From positions 53,882,230 to 53,946,229 of the forward strand of contig OZ034968.1 of the NCBI GenBank assembly GCA_964030785.1: a stretch of DNA of 64,000 nt, written 5' to 3'. The stretch comes from Siderastrea siderea (taxonomy: Eukaryota > Cnidaria > Anthozoa > Scleractinia > Rhizangiidae). Below the pieces are notes generated by a model. That model was not told the origin of the DNA, searched no databases, and was given only the letters and a program-made list of their open reading frames with translations. Below are positions 14,858 through 26,880 of the stretch, in pieces. Positions within the stretch are counted from its first letter, which is position 1; each line of letters opens with the position of its first letter. The position numbers and the translations under genes are program-made.

Positions 14858-17800
14858 CCCAATTCAGTCAAGCTCCGTCCCTCACCGGTTACCAGATCAT
14901 CCTGGTCGATGCACAGCGATCGTTTCACATCACGACGTTTGGACCCCTTTCTGACAAACAACTGATCCTGTTACACAACCAAGACCATTATGATGTCATC
15001 ACCAAATTGCCGGGATTTTTTGGGTCCAGTTATGTGTGTGCGGATTGTTGGAAACCCTACAACACCGAGGGACTGCATCGATGCACCAAGACCAAGTTGT
15101 GTGGAGCCTGTCGACAGAAAGATTGTCCAGACTTTCAATATGCTTACCCCCGACACCTGAAAGCCACTCAACGTTGCGAGTCGTGTCATCGGGACTTTTT
15201 TGGACCCGCGTGTTACGAAGCCCATTCCAGCAAGACCCACGCGGGCAAACCCGTCACGGGCCTCCAGACCTCCGTGTGCTCTCAACGACACCGATGCCCT
15301 GACTGTTATCAACAAAATGTGGGCTTGTCCCGCATTCAACGTCACCTTTGTTGGCACGTGGATTGCCCGTCTTGTCATCAGTACGTGCACGCTGACGACC
15401 ACCGTTGTTTTATACAAAGAGCCCCCAAACCTCAAGACCAAAAGAAGAGAAAGAGGACCCGTCAAAAAGGTCCTGGCGCCAAACGAGGTGCCGGCGCCGC
15501 CGCCGCCGCGGAACCCCATGCCTCCTCCTCCGAGGACGAGCAAGACCTGCCACCCTTACACGTCTTCTTTGATATCGAAGCCATGCAACCCCACGGAAAA
15601 CACATTGCCAATCTCGTCGTGGCCGAAACCGAAGACAACGATGAACCCAAGCCTTTCCCAGGTCCCACCTGTATCCGTGACTTTCTGGAATGGCTGGATA
15701 CCTTGACCCTCCACGATACCCGTCAAGTCAACGTCATCGCTCATAATTTTCAAGGGTACGATGGGTACTTTATCATCCAAGAATACTATAGTGAAAACCG
15801 CATCGTACAACAACTCCGCAACGGATGTAAACTCTTACAAATCCAACATGACCGCATCCGGTTCATCGATTCCATGAGTTTCTTCCAGATGCCCCTCTCC
15901 GCGTTTCCCAAAACCTTTGGTTTGACAGAACTCTGCAAAGGCTATTTCCCCCACAAGTTCAACATACCTAAGCATCAAAACTACGTGGACATCCTCCCCT
16001 CACGCGATTACTACATGCCTGAGAGCATGACACTCGAAGGAAGACAAGCCTTTGAAACCTGGCATCAACAACAACGCAACCAGGGTGTGGTGTTTCATTT
16101 TCAACAAGAGTTATTGGCCTATTGCAGTTCCGATGTACGACTCCTCAAACAAGGATGTCTGACTTTCAAACGCATGTTTGAAGACTTAACAGGCTTCAAT
16201 CCCTTCGATCACGTCACCATTGCCTCCGCTTGTAATCGAGATTTACGTATGAACCGGATGATCCCCAACAGTATTGCCAGCGAACCCGCCGGTCATAAAG
16301 GATGGAGAAATAACATCAACCAGTCCATCCCAGCCCTTGAATGGTTAACCTGGTGCGATCACCAACTACGTCAACGCGCCCTCCAAGATCTCAACCCCAA
16401 CGATCTACTGGCCAGTGCCAATCCAAAGCCTCAGTACATCCAACATGTCCGAAATCAAGGCGAGTATAAGATCCCCGGGACCAACATCCATGTGGATGGT
16501 TATTGCCCCGACACCCACACCGTCTACGAATTTCAAGGCTGTTTCACCCACGGATGCCCTACCTGTTATCCCCATCGCTACGAAAAACATCCCCGCAACT
16601 ATGATCGAACCATGCAGGACCTCTATGACGTCACCCAAGACAAAGTCCAAAAGCTTACCGACCAAGGGTACAACGTCATTCAAATGTGGGGATGTCAATG
16701 GGACCACCTCCGAGACACCCACCCAGAGATCGACTCCTTCGTCCGGGAACTCAACTTTATCCAACCTCTTGAACCTCGGGATGCTTTCTGTGGAGGTCGT
16801 ACCAATGCCATTAAACTGTACCATCATATTACCCCTGACCAAAAAATTCACTACATTGATGTCACCTCCTTGTACCCGTGGGTCAACAAGAAGTCTGTGT
16901 ACCCCAAAGGGCATCCCACCATCTATTCTCAACCGGGTCACACGGACATACACCAGTACTTTGGTCTCATTCAATGCAAAATCCTGCCTCCCCGTGAATT
17001 GTACCATCCCGTGCTGCCTTACCGTCATGACAACAAACTGCTCTTTCCACTCTGTGCCCGTTGTGTGGAAGAAGAAATGAACAAACCTCTTTTGGACAGA
17101 TCTTATCATTGCCCTCACACCGACGAACAACGAGCCCTCACTAGTACCTGGTGCACCCCAGAACTGTATAAAGCCGTGGAGCTCGGGTACCAAGTCCAAT
17201 ACATCTACGAAGCCTGGCATTTTGAAGAGACCTGTGAGGGCCTCTTCGCTGATTATGTTAACACCTGGTTAAAAATCAAACAAGAAGCTAGTGGGTGGCC
17301 TAAGGATGTCACGACAGAAGAAGAAAAGCAACGTTACATCGAAGAGTACTTCCTGCATGAAGGCATCCAGTTAGAATACGACAAGATCGAATACAACCCG
17401 GGCCTGCGTACCCTAGCTAAGCTCATGCTCAACTCCATGTGGGGCAAGTTTGGACAACGCCTCAACAAAACCCAAATTCAAGCCTTCGATGACCCTCATG
17501 CCTTCCACCAGTTTTTGGATAGCGATGCCTTAGACGTACGTCACGTCGCAGTTATCAATGAACAAACTGTGGAGATCCACTACCAGAACCAAAAAGAGGA
17601 CATCCGCGGCTCACCCAACCTCAACATTTTTGTGGCCTGCTTCACTACCTGCCACGCCCGCCTTAAATTGTATGACGCCCTGGAACGCTTAGGGGAAAGA
17701 GTCCTCTACTTTGACACCGACTCCGTCATCTACCTGGAGGAAACACCCACTCAATTCCAACCTGTCTTGGGTTCCTATCTTGGGGACTTCGACTCCGAAT

Positions 17801-18147
17801 TAGATGATAAAGAATACATTCAAGAATTTGTCAGTGGAGGACCCAAGAACTATGGGTATACTACGAATAAAGGAAAAGTGGAATGCAAGGTCAGAGGCTT
17901 CCGACTCAACAGCGAAGGACACACCCAGCTCAATTATGATGTCATGCTTCAAAATGTCAAGGACGAAATCCAGAAACCCCTTCCCAAACCAAGGGAAATC
18001 CAGGTCATTAACTCCCATCAAATTGTTCGCAACCCAACAAACTACACCTTGCTCACTGAACCCCAACATAAATGGTACAAGTTGGTCTATGACAAACGAG
18101 TCATTGATCACAACACCTTCAAGACCTACCCCTATGGCTACCAGTGA
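14719..18147 (+). CDS. POLB: Protein-primed family-B DNA polymerase
   Basis: Main body of the replicase, starting in real terms at the 14,684 frameshift. A Cys/His-rich region (CADCWKPYNTEGLHRC, CGACRQKDC, CPDCYQQN) precedes the 3'-5' exonuclease: DIEA near 15,570, HNFQGYDGYF near 15,740, YCSSDV near 16,120. Polymerase motifs follow: DVTSLYP (A, near 16,860), LMLNSMWGKFG (B, near 17,420), YFDTDSV (C, near 17,707). Between them is a Cys-bearing insertion (YEFQGCFTHGCPTCY) seen in animal Polinton polymerases. This part is intact. Confidence 0.92.
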   Translation: MVAKARVDQHPKWSSIRQGKSLQRTLALDLQNEAQVPLGPCSYDALTQFSQAPSLTGYQIILVDAQRSFHITTFGPLSDKQLILLHNQDHYDVITKLPGFFGSSYVCADCWKPYNTEGLHRCTKTKLCGACRQKDCPDFQYAYPRHLKATQRCESCHRDFFGPACYEAHSSKTHAGKPVTGLQTSVCSQRHRCPDCYQQNVGLSRIQRHLCWHVDCPSCHQYVHADDHRCFIQRAPKPQDQKKRKRTRQKGPGAKRGAGAAAAAEPHASSSEDEQDLPPLHVFFDIEAMQPHGKHIANLVVAETEDNDEPKPFPGPTCIRDFLEWLDTLTLHDTRQVNVIAHNFQGYDGYFIIQEYYSENRIVQQLRNGCKLLQIQHDRIRFIDSMSFFQMPLSAFPKTFGLTELCKGYFPHKFNIPKHQNYVDILPSRDYYMPESMTLEGRQAFETWHQQQRNQGVVFHFQQELLAYCSSDVRLLKQGCLTFKRMFEDLTGFNPFDHVTIASACNRDLRMNRMIPNSIASEPAGHKGWRNNINQSIPALEWLTWCDHQLRQRALQDLNPNDLLASANPKPQYIQHVRNQGEYKIPGTNIHVDGYCPDTHTVYEFQGCFTHGCPTCYPHRYEKHPRNYDRTMQDLYDVTQDKVQKLTDQGYNVIQMWGCQWDHLRDTHPEIDSFVRELNFIQPLEPRDAFCGGRTNAIKLYHHITPDQKIHYIDVTSLYPWVNKKSVYPKGHPTIYSQPGHTDIHQYFGLIQCKILPPRELYHPVLPYRHDNKLLFPLCARCVEEEMNKPLLDRSYHCPHTDEQRALTSTWCTPELYKAVELGYQVQYIYEAWHFEETCEGLFADYVNTWLKIKQEASGWPKDVTTEEEKQRYIEEYFLHEGIQLEYDKIEYNPGLRTLAKLMLNSMWGKFGQRLNKTQIQAFDDPHAFHQFLDSDALDVRHVAVINEQTVEIHYQNQKEDIRGSPNLNIFVACFTTCHARLKLYDALERLGERVLYFDTDSVIYLEETPTQFQPVLGSYLGDFDSELDDKEYIQEFVSGGPKNYGYTTNKGKVECKVRGFRLNSEGHTQLNYDVMLQNVKDEIQKPLPKPREIQVINSHQIVRNPTNYTLLTEPQHKWYKLVYDKRVIDHNTFKTYPYGYQ

Positions 18148-18505
18148 AAACCCCAACAAGATCGTCGATTGTGATCACTGTGATCGAGAACATTTGGCGC
18201 CACCACCACCACCCCCATTCTACAGTTCCTTTGCCGTACCTTTGAACAGAAAATCCTCGACGTCAATTACAACAATGGATCCGTGACAACAACCAATGGC
18301 GAAGAATAACTCGATGTCAAAAACAATAGTGGGGACCCTCTATTGAACATTAAGGAACACTCAAAGGAATACCACAGTTATTGTAAAACAAATCAATAAA
18401 ACATGATTTATTCATTTTGTGTACTTTTCAAGGACCACCCCCGTTCCAACAATTGGACTTTGGACTTTGAGCCCGCGTTTTCTCAGCGGGTTTAATCCAC
18501 CCTGC
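18148..18505. other. 3' region of element 1
   Basis: Noncoding tail after polymerase B. An AATAAA signal lies at 18,395-18,400. A palindromic gtgatcactgtgatc sits near 18,170. No convincing gene is seen. Confidence 0.4.
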
Positions 18506-18641
18506 GCCCACGATCCCTTTTTCACACTGGTCAGCGGTTTCCCATTCTAAATCACGTGACTTCCGGTTCCCATGAGCCCGCGATCCCTTTTTTCCCACTG
18601 GTCAGCGGTTTCCCATTCTAAACCATGTGACTTCCGGTTCC
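18506..18641. repeat. Two tandem ~66-bp repeats near right end
   Basis: Copies at 18,506-18,571 and 18,576-18,641 share gatccctttt, actggtcagcggtttcccat and gtgacttccggttcc. The repeat tail cacttccggttcc recurs once more. They lie in the subterminal region of element 1 and may be replication or promoter repeats, or part of its TIR. Confidence 0.6.
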
Positions 18642-19917
18642 AGGCACTTCCGGTTCCGGTGACGTCATTGATTTGCTCTCGACCAATCAGAAGCCAGGAA
18701 AATGTCCATACTAGCCCAACTTACTACTTAAGTGCGTTTGAAACATATTAGCAAAAATTTAGGATTTGTTACTGATCGTTGTTTACAACACAGGAAAAGA
18801 TGGTCGCGACGGACGGGATGGAGCAACTAGAGGAAAGGTGAGTTATTTCTTCTATTACCGAGCGTTGCGATAAACCCAGGTCAACAAAACTCAACTCAAA
18901 AAATTTCACTTCCCAGACATATTTCATAGAAGCCGTGTGTTTCTAGAACAGTTTTTTCTTTCCACCCAAAAAGCTGTTATCTTTAAGACTCTCATTCTCT
19001 AAAATTTGCTATTTTAAGACAAGTCTATGTCTTCGTTATCCTAAGAGATATTTGTGTCATATTACACGCGGATGCAAATGTGTCTAGAGGTGAACCAGGA
19101 TGAAAAAGAAAAGAAAGTTCGAAAACATAAGAGTTAAAAGTACCCACACTAAGCTGGGAAGATGATTTTCAATTATTCTCCACTTATTTGACATTCCCAA
19201 TGATTACTGTATCAGTTATCCCTCCTTCATAAAATCGCTAAAAACGCCACCAGTACAAACAAAATCTATATGGATAGCCTGATGTCTACATATTTTTTTC
19301 TGTTTACTTAATTTCGTTGTTCTTAATCAAGCAAAGTCATTTTGTTCTTCTGGATGTCTACTAGTAAACAGTCAATTCTTGTTCCATTTTTAGGGAGAAA
19401 AAGGTGAACCAGGGATGTGAGGGGATGCTGGCATCAAGGTGGGTGAAAGATTTTTAACTGTCAATGAACTTTTCAGTGTTTTAATAAACTCTTTTATGTG
19501 TTGTGAATAGAGTTTCGTTTATTCTTAGTACCAACCATGCGAGCAAAATAATCAATAAAAATCAAATTTTTTTTACGGAGTGTTAAAGGGCTACCAGTTG
19601 GTCAATTTAGGGTTTGAACTGCATGTATTGAATAATTTGTGTATATATTTGTTTTTCAAGGGAAAGAAGGGCGAACCTGGAATACCAGGAAGAAGTGGTA
19701 ATTTGAGCACAAAAGTAAGATAATTTTGAAATTTTTACTTGAGAAGTACTGGCAGATTATTGCTGATCGGTGTTTTTCTCATAATGTGGAATAAAAATCC
19801 CTTTTAAGTCCACGACGTTAAACTGAACTGAAACTCCAATATTTATTTCAATTTTTTGCTCAGTTTTATTTCAGATATTTATTTTGTAGTGATGGAGCTT
19901 TTTCCCGAAAGACATAC

Positions 19918-22900
19918 TCATTTAAGAGCAAATGTTGCCAAAAATCAAACATTTTCAAAATATTGTGGCAACAGCTCAAAAATCAATTCCGCTCATATTC
20001 TTATGTTAGGTAGACCTTCATGTGAAACATATCACTGCATAGTTCGTTTGGCTGAATATCGATTTGTTTTCAAGAAAATCGATATTAACGGAATTCGCTC
20101 AAAAGACCGCTTTTGAAGCATAAAATTTAAGCCAGATCTGAAAGCTTCGCGTGACAAAATGAAGCACTCCAGAGCAATAAAAATTAACCAGACTTGTAGA
20201 ACGATGTTTAATTATATGTCAAAAGCAATTTCAGCAATTTCTGCTCATTTATTTACGAGCTCTAATTAAATTAATCCAACATACTTTTGACTAGATAAAA
20301 AGTATGTCAAGTTTAACTCCTAAAAAAAGTATGTGGTACCGAATATTATTCGTCAAGAATCTGGATTTCAAGAGGAGAAGGGATGTTCTCTTGCCTCCTA
20401 AAAGGATTTTTTGGGGAAATTTATTGACGCGATGTTATAGAATTTTAAAGTTGGACAAAATGCGTCGATTCAAGCGATCAGAAAAGTCAGCCTAATTAAC
20501 TCAGTGTACACATACACAAACAACTTCACGTTTACCGCAGGTTTTGATCAGCGAACAATCGATTTTAACACAAAATCCTCTAACCTTCATGTTGCTGTAT
20601 CACAGATGAGAGCTGTGGTCCTTGTTCATGATAAAATTCAAGCAAACTGCAAGGAAACTTGACAGGATATCGCAACTTGCCATGCCGTTTCACCGAACAT
20701 CCGCCGTTTTTGATGTGAGGATTCTCTTTTCCTATTTTCGTTAGAAAACAGGCTTAAGGTGTTGTAAAAAAGATGCCTTTCCTTTGAAACTAGCTCTGAA
20801 CTGAACAGCGAAACAAGACGTCGTTAATACAAAAACATCTGTTACGTGCTTTGGGTGATGCCGCTAATTAATTTAGTCAGAACGAGTCTTAGTGAAATCG
20901 ACAACTGCATGCATGTACCGCGGTAACGAAATTTTGGGTGCATCGGGTGTGCATTGGGGAATAAGGTTAATAAATTGTTTTTTCAAATAAGCTATTTTTG
21001 TCATCCTACGTTTATTAATTTAAGGAAAGAGCGAAGATTCTCAGTAGATTGGTTTCAGATGAGCATTTAAAAATGCGTGAACCTGAAAAACACGTACGTT
21101 GGTTGCGTGACATTAACCCTAGAGCTTTTTCCTTGTGGGCAGGGCAAAGGGATTTAAAAATATATTCTCTGTTGGTTTTCCAAGAGGTAGCACAGTTAAT
21201 GAACTATGGCTGGATTAAAATACAAAGTTGGACATGAAAATCTCCTTTTCAGTCTGAGAATGTTTTCTTTCTTTTTGTTTAGGGTGGGGCGTGGTTTGGG
21301 CTAAAGGTGTTTGAAGACGTTCAAGAGAATACTAAATCGACTGATTGTAAGTGCCCGGATAAAAGTAATAGCATAAGTAAACGATTATTGGCATTAAAGG
21401 ATTTTCAAATAAAGGGGAGCTTTTCCATCTGTTGTTTCAGAACTCAACTAACCCCACCTTTAATGTATCAACTATGTAGAAGTGAAACCGTTTGCTTTAC
21501 AACATCACACAACATTCAAGCCAGCCACCTGCATGTGATAAAGCTTTGTTCAGTAATTATAAAAGCGGATCGGAAAGGAATTTGCAGGTTCTCGATTTTC
21601 CGAAAACTTGATTTCACAGACCCAAAAGGCTCCGAGTAGAAATACTTAGTCCGTGCCTGCACCCTTTCCTCGTGCGTTTTAATATTCTTTAAAGGCATCT
21701 TGAGGTGACTTGGACATCTAAGTCACCCTCATATCAAGGTCTTCGAACACCTTTAAGAGTGATAGCGGGTCGCTGCGGCTCGCTTGGAATTATTATCTTG
21801 GAATTATCTTTCCCTTTTGCTTAACCGATCAACCGACCGACCGACCCACTTTCGCGAGGATGGGGGCAATGGGTGGGGGGGGGGGGGATTGGGTTGGAAA
21901 CCTACTTAAGAGGAAACCGCTTTTCATGTTGGGGGATTAAGGGTTCAAACGTCCCCCTTCTCTTAGCCTTCAACCCCGGCTGCGCCCTCATTTTGTTGGC
22001 TCACGCTCTTTGCGTTTTTGGCGTTTGCAAACTTTATGACTCGGCCAAACTCCTTCATCATTATTCAACAATCTTGAACACAACTTTGTTGTGCGATGTT
22101 GAACAAGGTGGGCAAACGAATTCAATACTTTTGATCACACCTGAGAACATAGAAAAAGTTGAATCAGTATTACAGAACATCATTGCGCAGGGTGGCACAC
22201 CTGAAAACAAAAGAAAAGTCGGCAAAATTGTGAAACATCATTAAGCTGGAAGGCCAAACTTGTTTTTAAAATTGAACAGCGTTGTTCGGTGTTGAATAGA
22301 ACGTTGAAATCCCCAGTTAACCGTTTTGTAGTTTTCTTCACTGTTGGAAGCTTTAAAAAAGACTGCACGCGCTACAGTGTCAGTCGAGCAGGGTCGTTTT
22401 TCGTTGGTGCCTGTTGAGCATCGAAGGCGGAAAACCCAAGACTCATAAAAAGTCATCCAAGTTAAGCCCGTAGTGGGTTGTATTTTCTGCCACTGGACAA
22501 AGCTCTTAACAATCTTGCAGATCATTAAATTTATTCCCTGAGAACCAGTACGAGTTTTGATTTTTTATTAATGTCTATTCTCCGTAAATAAGTGTTTGTG
22601 CGTTGAATGTACACTAGCACGTAATTACGAACAAGAACCAGGTAAAAATAAAAAGGAGGTTTAACGTATCACCACTGCCTTATTTGAAAGTCTTTGAATG
22701 CCAGGAATCGATACAATCAGTCGATTCAGTGTTCTCTAAAACTTCTTTCCCCGAAACCTATAGCCCAAGCCCCTCCCCACCCTCACCCCAACAAAACGAG
22801 AAAAGAATTTTAAGGGGCTGTTTACATGGAGGAAGGAAGATCCTAGCACTAGGAAGATCCTAGAAAGCGAAACAAATTTTCGTTTGATTTACATGCAAAA

Positions 22901-24540
22901 ATTTCGGTCGGAGTTGTTGCTGGAAATCAAATAAAACTGTCGGTCTTTAGCAGCTGAACGCCCGGCTGCCGCCATATTTGTTTTTCTGTCCCTAGTACTA
23001 GGATCTTCCGAGCGAAGGCAGTTTACATGGTGCTAGGATCTCTCAGCTAGGAAGATCCTAGTGCTAGAAAGATCCTAGCGCTAGGGCCAAGTACAACATT
23101 TTGCATGTAAACTGAATACAGAAAACATATGGCGCTAGGATGATTCGCCTTCTAGGATCTTCCTAGCGCTAGGATCTTCCTAGCTCCATGTAAACAGCCC
23201 CGAAAACAGGAAATTTTTATGCCTGACTTTGTATTTTAATCTAGCCATAGTATACAATATAGCGTTCATTAACTGTGCGACTTCTTGGAAAACTAACAGA
23301 GAATATATTTTTAAAACCCCCTTTGCCCTGCCCATCAGGTAAAAGCTCAGTCTAGGGTATGTCACGCAACCAAGGTGTGCTTTTTTCAGTTGCACAGATT
23401 TCAAAGTACTCATCGAACCTAATCTACTGAGAATCTTCGCTCAGTCATTAAAGTAGTAAACGTAGGAAGACAGAATTAGCTTATTTGAAAAAAATTAAAC
23501 CTTATTCCCCAAAGTCACCGGATGCACCCAAAATTTCGTTACCGCGGTACATGCATGCAGTAGTCGATTTCACTAAAACTCGTTCTGACTAAATTAATTA
23601 GCGGCATCACCCAAAGCACGTAACAGATGTTTTTGTATTAACGACGTCTTGTTTCGTTGTTCAGTTCAGAGCTAGTTTCAAAGGAAAAACATCTTATGTA
23701 CAACACCTTAAGCCTGCTTTCCAACGAAAATAGGAAAAGAGAATCCTCACATCAAAAACGGCGGATGTTCGGTGAAACGGCATGGCAAGGTGGGATATCC
23801 TGTCAAGTTTCCTTGCAGTTTGCTTGAATTTTATCAGGAACAAGGACCACAGCTCTCATCTGTGATACAGCAACATGAAGGTTAGAGGATTTTGTGTTAA
23901 AATCGATTGTTCGCTGATCAAAACCTGCGGTAAACGTGAAGTTGTTTGTGTATGTGTACACTGAGTTAATTAGGCTGACTTTTCTGATCGCTTGAATCGA
24001 CGCATTTTGTCCAACTTTAAAATTCTATAACATCGCGTCAATAAATTTCCCCAAAAAATCCTTTTAGGAGGCAAGAGAACATCCCTTCTCCTCTTGAAAT
24101 CCAGATTCTTGACGAATAATATTCGGTACCACATACTTTTTTTAGGGGTTAAACTTGATATACTTTTTATCTGATCAAAAGTATGTAGGATAAATTTAAT
24201 TAGAGCTCGTAAATAAATGAGCAGAAATTGCTGAAATTGCTTTTGACATATATTTAAACATCGTTCTACAAGTTTGGTTAATTTTTATTGCTCTGGAGTG
24301 CTTCATTTTGTCACGATAAGCGTCGAGATTTGCCTTAAATTTTGAGCTTCAAAAGCGGTCTTTTGAGCGAATTCCGTTAATATCGATTTTCTTGAAAACA
24401 AATCGATATTCAGCCAAACGAACTATGCAGTGATTTGTTTCACATTAAGGTCTATCTAACATAAGAATATGAGGGGAATTGATTTTTGACCTGTTGCCAC
24501 CAAATGTTTGACCGTTGGTAACATTCGCTCTTAACATTCA
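19918..24540. mobile_element. Fold-back structure with ~1.3-kb inverted arms
   Basis: The arm at about 19,918-21,250 is repeated in inverted orientation at about 23,206-24,540 with high similarity (for example ggtaccgaatattattcgtc at about 20,335 and its complement at about 24,115). The 1.95-kb spacer contains a MITE directly abutting the right arm. The whole structure lies inside one intron of the plus-strand collagen-EPTP copy and accounts for that intron being about 5 kb against 1.1 kb in the other copy. No transposase ORF is visible, so it is a non-autonomous fold-back element or a local inverted duplication. Confidence 0.7.
22814..23201. mobile_element. 388-bp MITE with GGGGCTGTTTACATGGA termini
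   Basis: The ends ggggctgtttacatgga (22,814) and its complement tccatgtaaacagcccc (ending 23,201) are inverted. Subterminal segments contain many copies of ctaggatcttcctag in both orientations. It has no coding capacity. A target duplication is not obvious. Confidence 0.75.
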
Positions 24541-25492
24541 TTTTCATCAAGGTTTTTGGCAAAGCAGAAACGAAGTCGTAAATATGTTATTTATTTATTT
24601 ATTACATTATGGTAATAACGTTTAATGTAAGTCAAACGAATGTAAAGTAAATGTATTCTCGTATAGTAGCCCCCTTTAACAACTGTGGCAGCAACGCAAT
24701 CTAAAAAAATAAATGAAATTAGAACTTCGGTAATTGAATTCTTCGTGAACAATTTTTCTGAGTGTAGTGTAACCACATAGTACATAACAAAGATAAAACC
24801 TTTACAAGAGATTTTACTTTAACGAGTTTTGGTTTCTTGAAAAGTTAATATTTTGAATTTCCTCCCTTTTAGGGCGAGAAAGGATCTCCTGGAGACAAAG
24901 GAACATAAGGAGAAAAAGGACAACCAAGACAGAAAGGAATGCCGGGAACATGTGACGTTAAGGTAGTGAGTCGTTTTGCTTTTACAACAAAGAGCCACCA
25001 TAGAAAAACATTTTGATTGATATCTAACAATTATTCTGGTCCTGTAAGGTAACTATATGTTGTTTCTTTTGTTCATTTTCCGGGCTCATCTCCTAGTAAG
25101 TCAGCTTGCTGTTCATCTGGTAAGGACATTATTTCACGTCATCCTCTTTATATTCAGAGCGTTTTGAGGCTTCTAATACCGCATGTTTTTATTTTGTTCA
25201 ATCGTATTTAGGCGGCAATTGTGTTTAACACACGTCAAGTTTAACACAGTCTGACAAATTTCTCTGTAAAGTTGTCGTCTTTCCGTAAACCATCAGATAA
25301 TAATAGGCCGGGTAAAATAAGTCAGTTGTTCAGCTCTTAGTTACTTCATGTGACAGAAATCAACAGTCTCCTGAGCCAATCAGTCATCAACCCTAGGACC
25401 ACCCTGTTATTTAGAGAATTAGAGAAATATGCCACTTTTCTCCAAAGCAAGTAAAGATTCTTTTTATATTTTGCTCCCATTTTCACACTAAG

Positions 25493-26487
25493 AATGCTTC
25501 ACCGGTTTTCACATCTTTGAGAGGCTTCAAGACCTCCCCACCCGAGGAGCAGCAGATGTGGAACATTTCACCATTGATGGTGGTCTGTTTCTCGCTTTTG
25601 CTAACTATTATGGTGACATCGATAAATTCAAGACAAGCTCCATGATCTACAAGATGAACGAATCAACTGGAAGATTTACTTTGTATCAAACTCTACAAAC
25701 TAGGGGTACTTACTGTCTTGAATACTTTTCAATCGCTAACAAACATTTTCTCGCTGTGGCCAATAGTTACGATCGAGCTAACAAGCTAAACTTGGTAATT
25801 TATCAGTGGAATGGAAAGCTGTTTGTCGTTTTTCAGAAAATATCTTCGAAAGGAGCACGCCGCTTGACGTTTTTCACGATAAATGGTGACAAGTATCTCG
25901 CAGTGGCAAACGTCTATGATGGGAGTACTTATTCCACAAAGTCAGTCATCTACAAATGGAGCAGCGGCAAGTTTAACAGGTTTCAGGAGATAGCAACTAA
26001 GGGTGCCATGGAATGTACGGTGTTTTCAATAAACAATGACTCTTTCATCGCTGTTGCAAGCCATTACAGCTCCCAACAGAAGTATTCTGTTCAGTCCACT
26101 GTGTTCAAGTGGTCAGGAGGACACTTTGTTAAACTGCGGTCTCTTCAGACTTATGGAGCGTGGGACGTGACGTCTTTTAACATCAGTGGTCACACTTTCC
26201 TCGCCTTTGCTAATGCCAACTCTGGAACTAGCACCAACACCGATTCCTTTATTTACAAGTGGGATGGCGGCAGGTTTGTTCTGTTCCAGTCCATTGCTAC
26301 TCGAGCACCCCGTTCTTGGCATCCATTTGTGATCAGCGGTCAATTGTACCTGGTTGTGGCCAATTGCTATGATGCCAGTCAGAAAGACAGTCAGAAACAC
26401 AACACTTACTCGGTTGTGTACCAGGCCACTGGAGCCCGGTTTGTCAAGTACCAAGAGTTTCCAACACATGGAGCATTTGGTGTGACG
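25493..26487 (+). pseudogene. EPTP/EAR-repeat exon, truncated at 3' end
   Basis: The exon opens after an AG acceptor at 25,492 (FERLQDLPTRGAADVEHFTI) and encodes about seven EPTP/EAR units of about 45 residues (recurring F---ING--YLAVAN, S-IYKW--GKF--FQ-I-TKGA), the seven-bladed propeller known from TSPEAR and LGI proteins. The frame is long and open. The last unit stops matching the other copy at about 26,487 (HGAFGVT), where a TTACACC-type repeat array begins and supplies spurious codons to 26,604. The 3' end was therefore lost to an insertion or rearrangement. Confidence 0.75.
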
Positions 26488-26489
26488 CA

Positions 26490-26880
26490 CAGAAAAAGTG
26501 AGAGCGTTATGGTAACACCAAAAAAGTGTAAATTTTTGCAGCTGTGTGAACACCAATTAAGTGTTAAAGTAACGCCAACATGGTGTACATTTACACCACA
26601 ATAGTGTGAACCACCAACAATTCTGATTTGGATTGGGTAAAAAAACACCAACACAGTGTTATGTAGATGCCGAATTTGGGTAAGTTTACACCAAAAAGTG
26701 TACTTGTGACACCCAAATGGTGTAAAACAACTTGCAGCTGTGTGCACACCAAAACAAGGTTAATTTACACCAGAGATGATTTTACACTAAAATTGTGTAA
26801 CATAGCACTTCCAACTTTGTTGAATAACACCCTCCTCGTGTTATGTTAACACTGTCCTAGTGTACTTCCAACACTAAAAT
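26490..26880. repeat. Array of short TTACACC / GGTGTAA palindromes
   Basis: At least ten short inverted motifs such as ggtaacacc, tggtgta, tttacacc and gtgttatgttaacac occur here, starting exactly where the EPTP exon loses homology. A similar array lies at 31,965-32,205. They may be termini or target sites of repeat-seeking insertions. Confidence 0.5.

Larger units (their letters stand above)
1..18728 (+). mobile_element. Element 1: Polinton/adintovirus-like provirus, left end outside window
   Basis: The segment encodes the whole Polinton/adintovirus core set: protein-primed polymerase B, retroviral-type integrase, adenain-like protease, A32-like ATPase, double-jelly-roll MCP, penton-like proteins and a parvovirus-type PLA2. 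Virion genes run rightward in a tight block and early-type genes run leftward at 12.3-13.7 kb. The left terminus lies outside the window. The right terminus is inferred at about 18,728, where the sequence ends cccaacttactact; reversed, this resembles the AGTAGTTATAG terminus of element 2. No target duplication can be tested. Base composition is clearly GC-richer than element 2, so the two are different lineages. Confidence 0.85.
18794..26487 (+). pseudogene. Host collagen-EPTP gene, plus-strand copy, decayed
   Basis: Exons recognised by splice signals and match to the minus-strand copy: 18,794-18,837 (KDGRDGRDGATRGK); 19,394-19,438 (GEKGEPGM, then an in-frame TGA); 19,661-19,714 (GKKGEPGIPGRSG); 24,873-24,962 (GEKGSPGDKG with an in-frame TAA); about 25,091-25,120 (SSPSKSACCSSG, with its acceptor CAG changed to CCG); and the propeller exon from 25,493. 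Gly-X-Y mini-exons feeding an EPTP/EAR propeller suggest a secreted extracellular-matrix protein. Two stops and a lost splice acceptor make this copy a pseudogene. Confidence 0.7.

Noticed and set aside
25558..26604. Intact 348-aa host gene
   Set aside because: It lacks an ATG at its exon start, upstream collagen exons carry stops, and the last codons come from a repeat array. It is an exon of a decayed gene.
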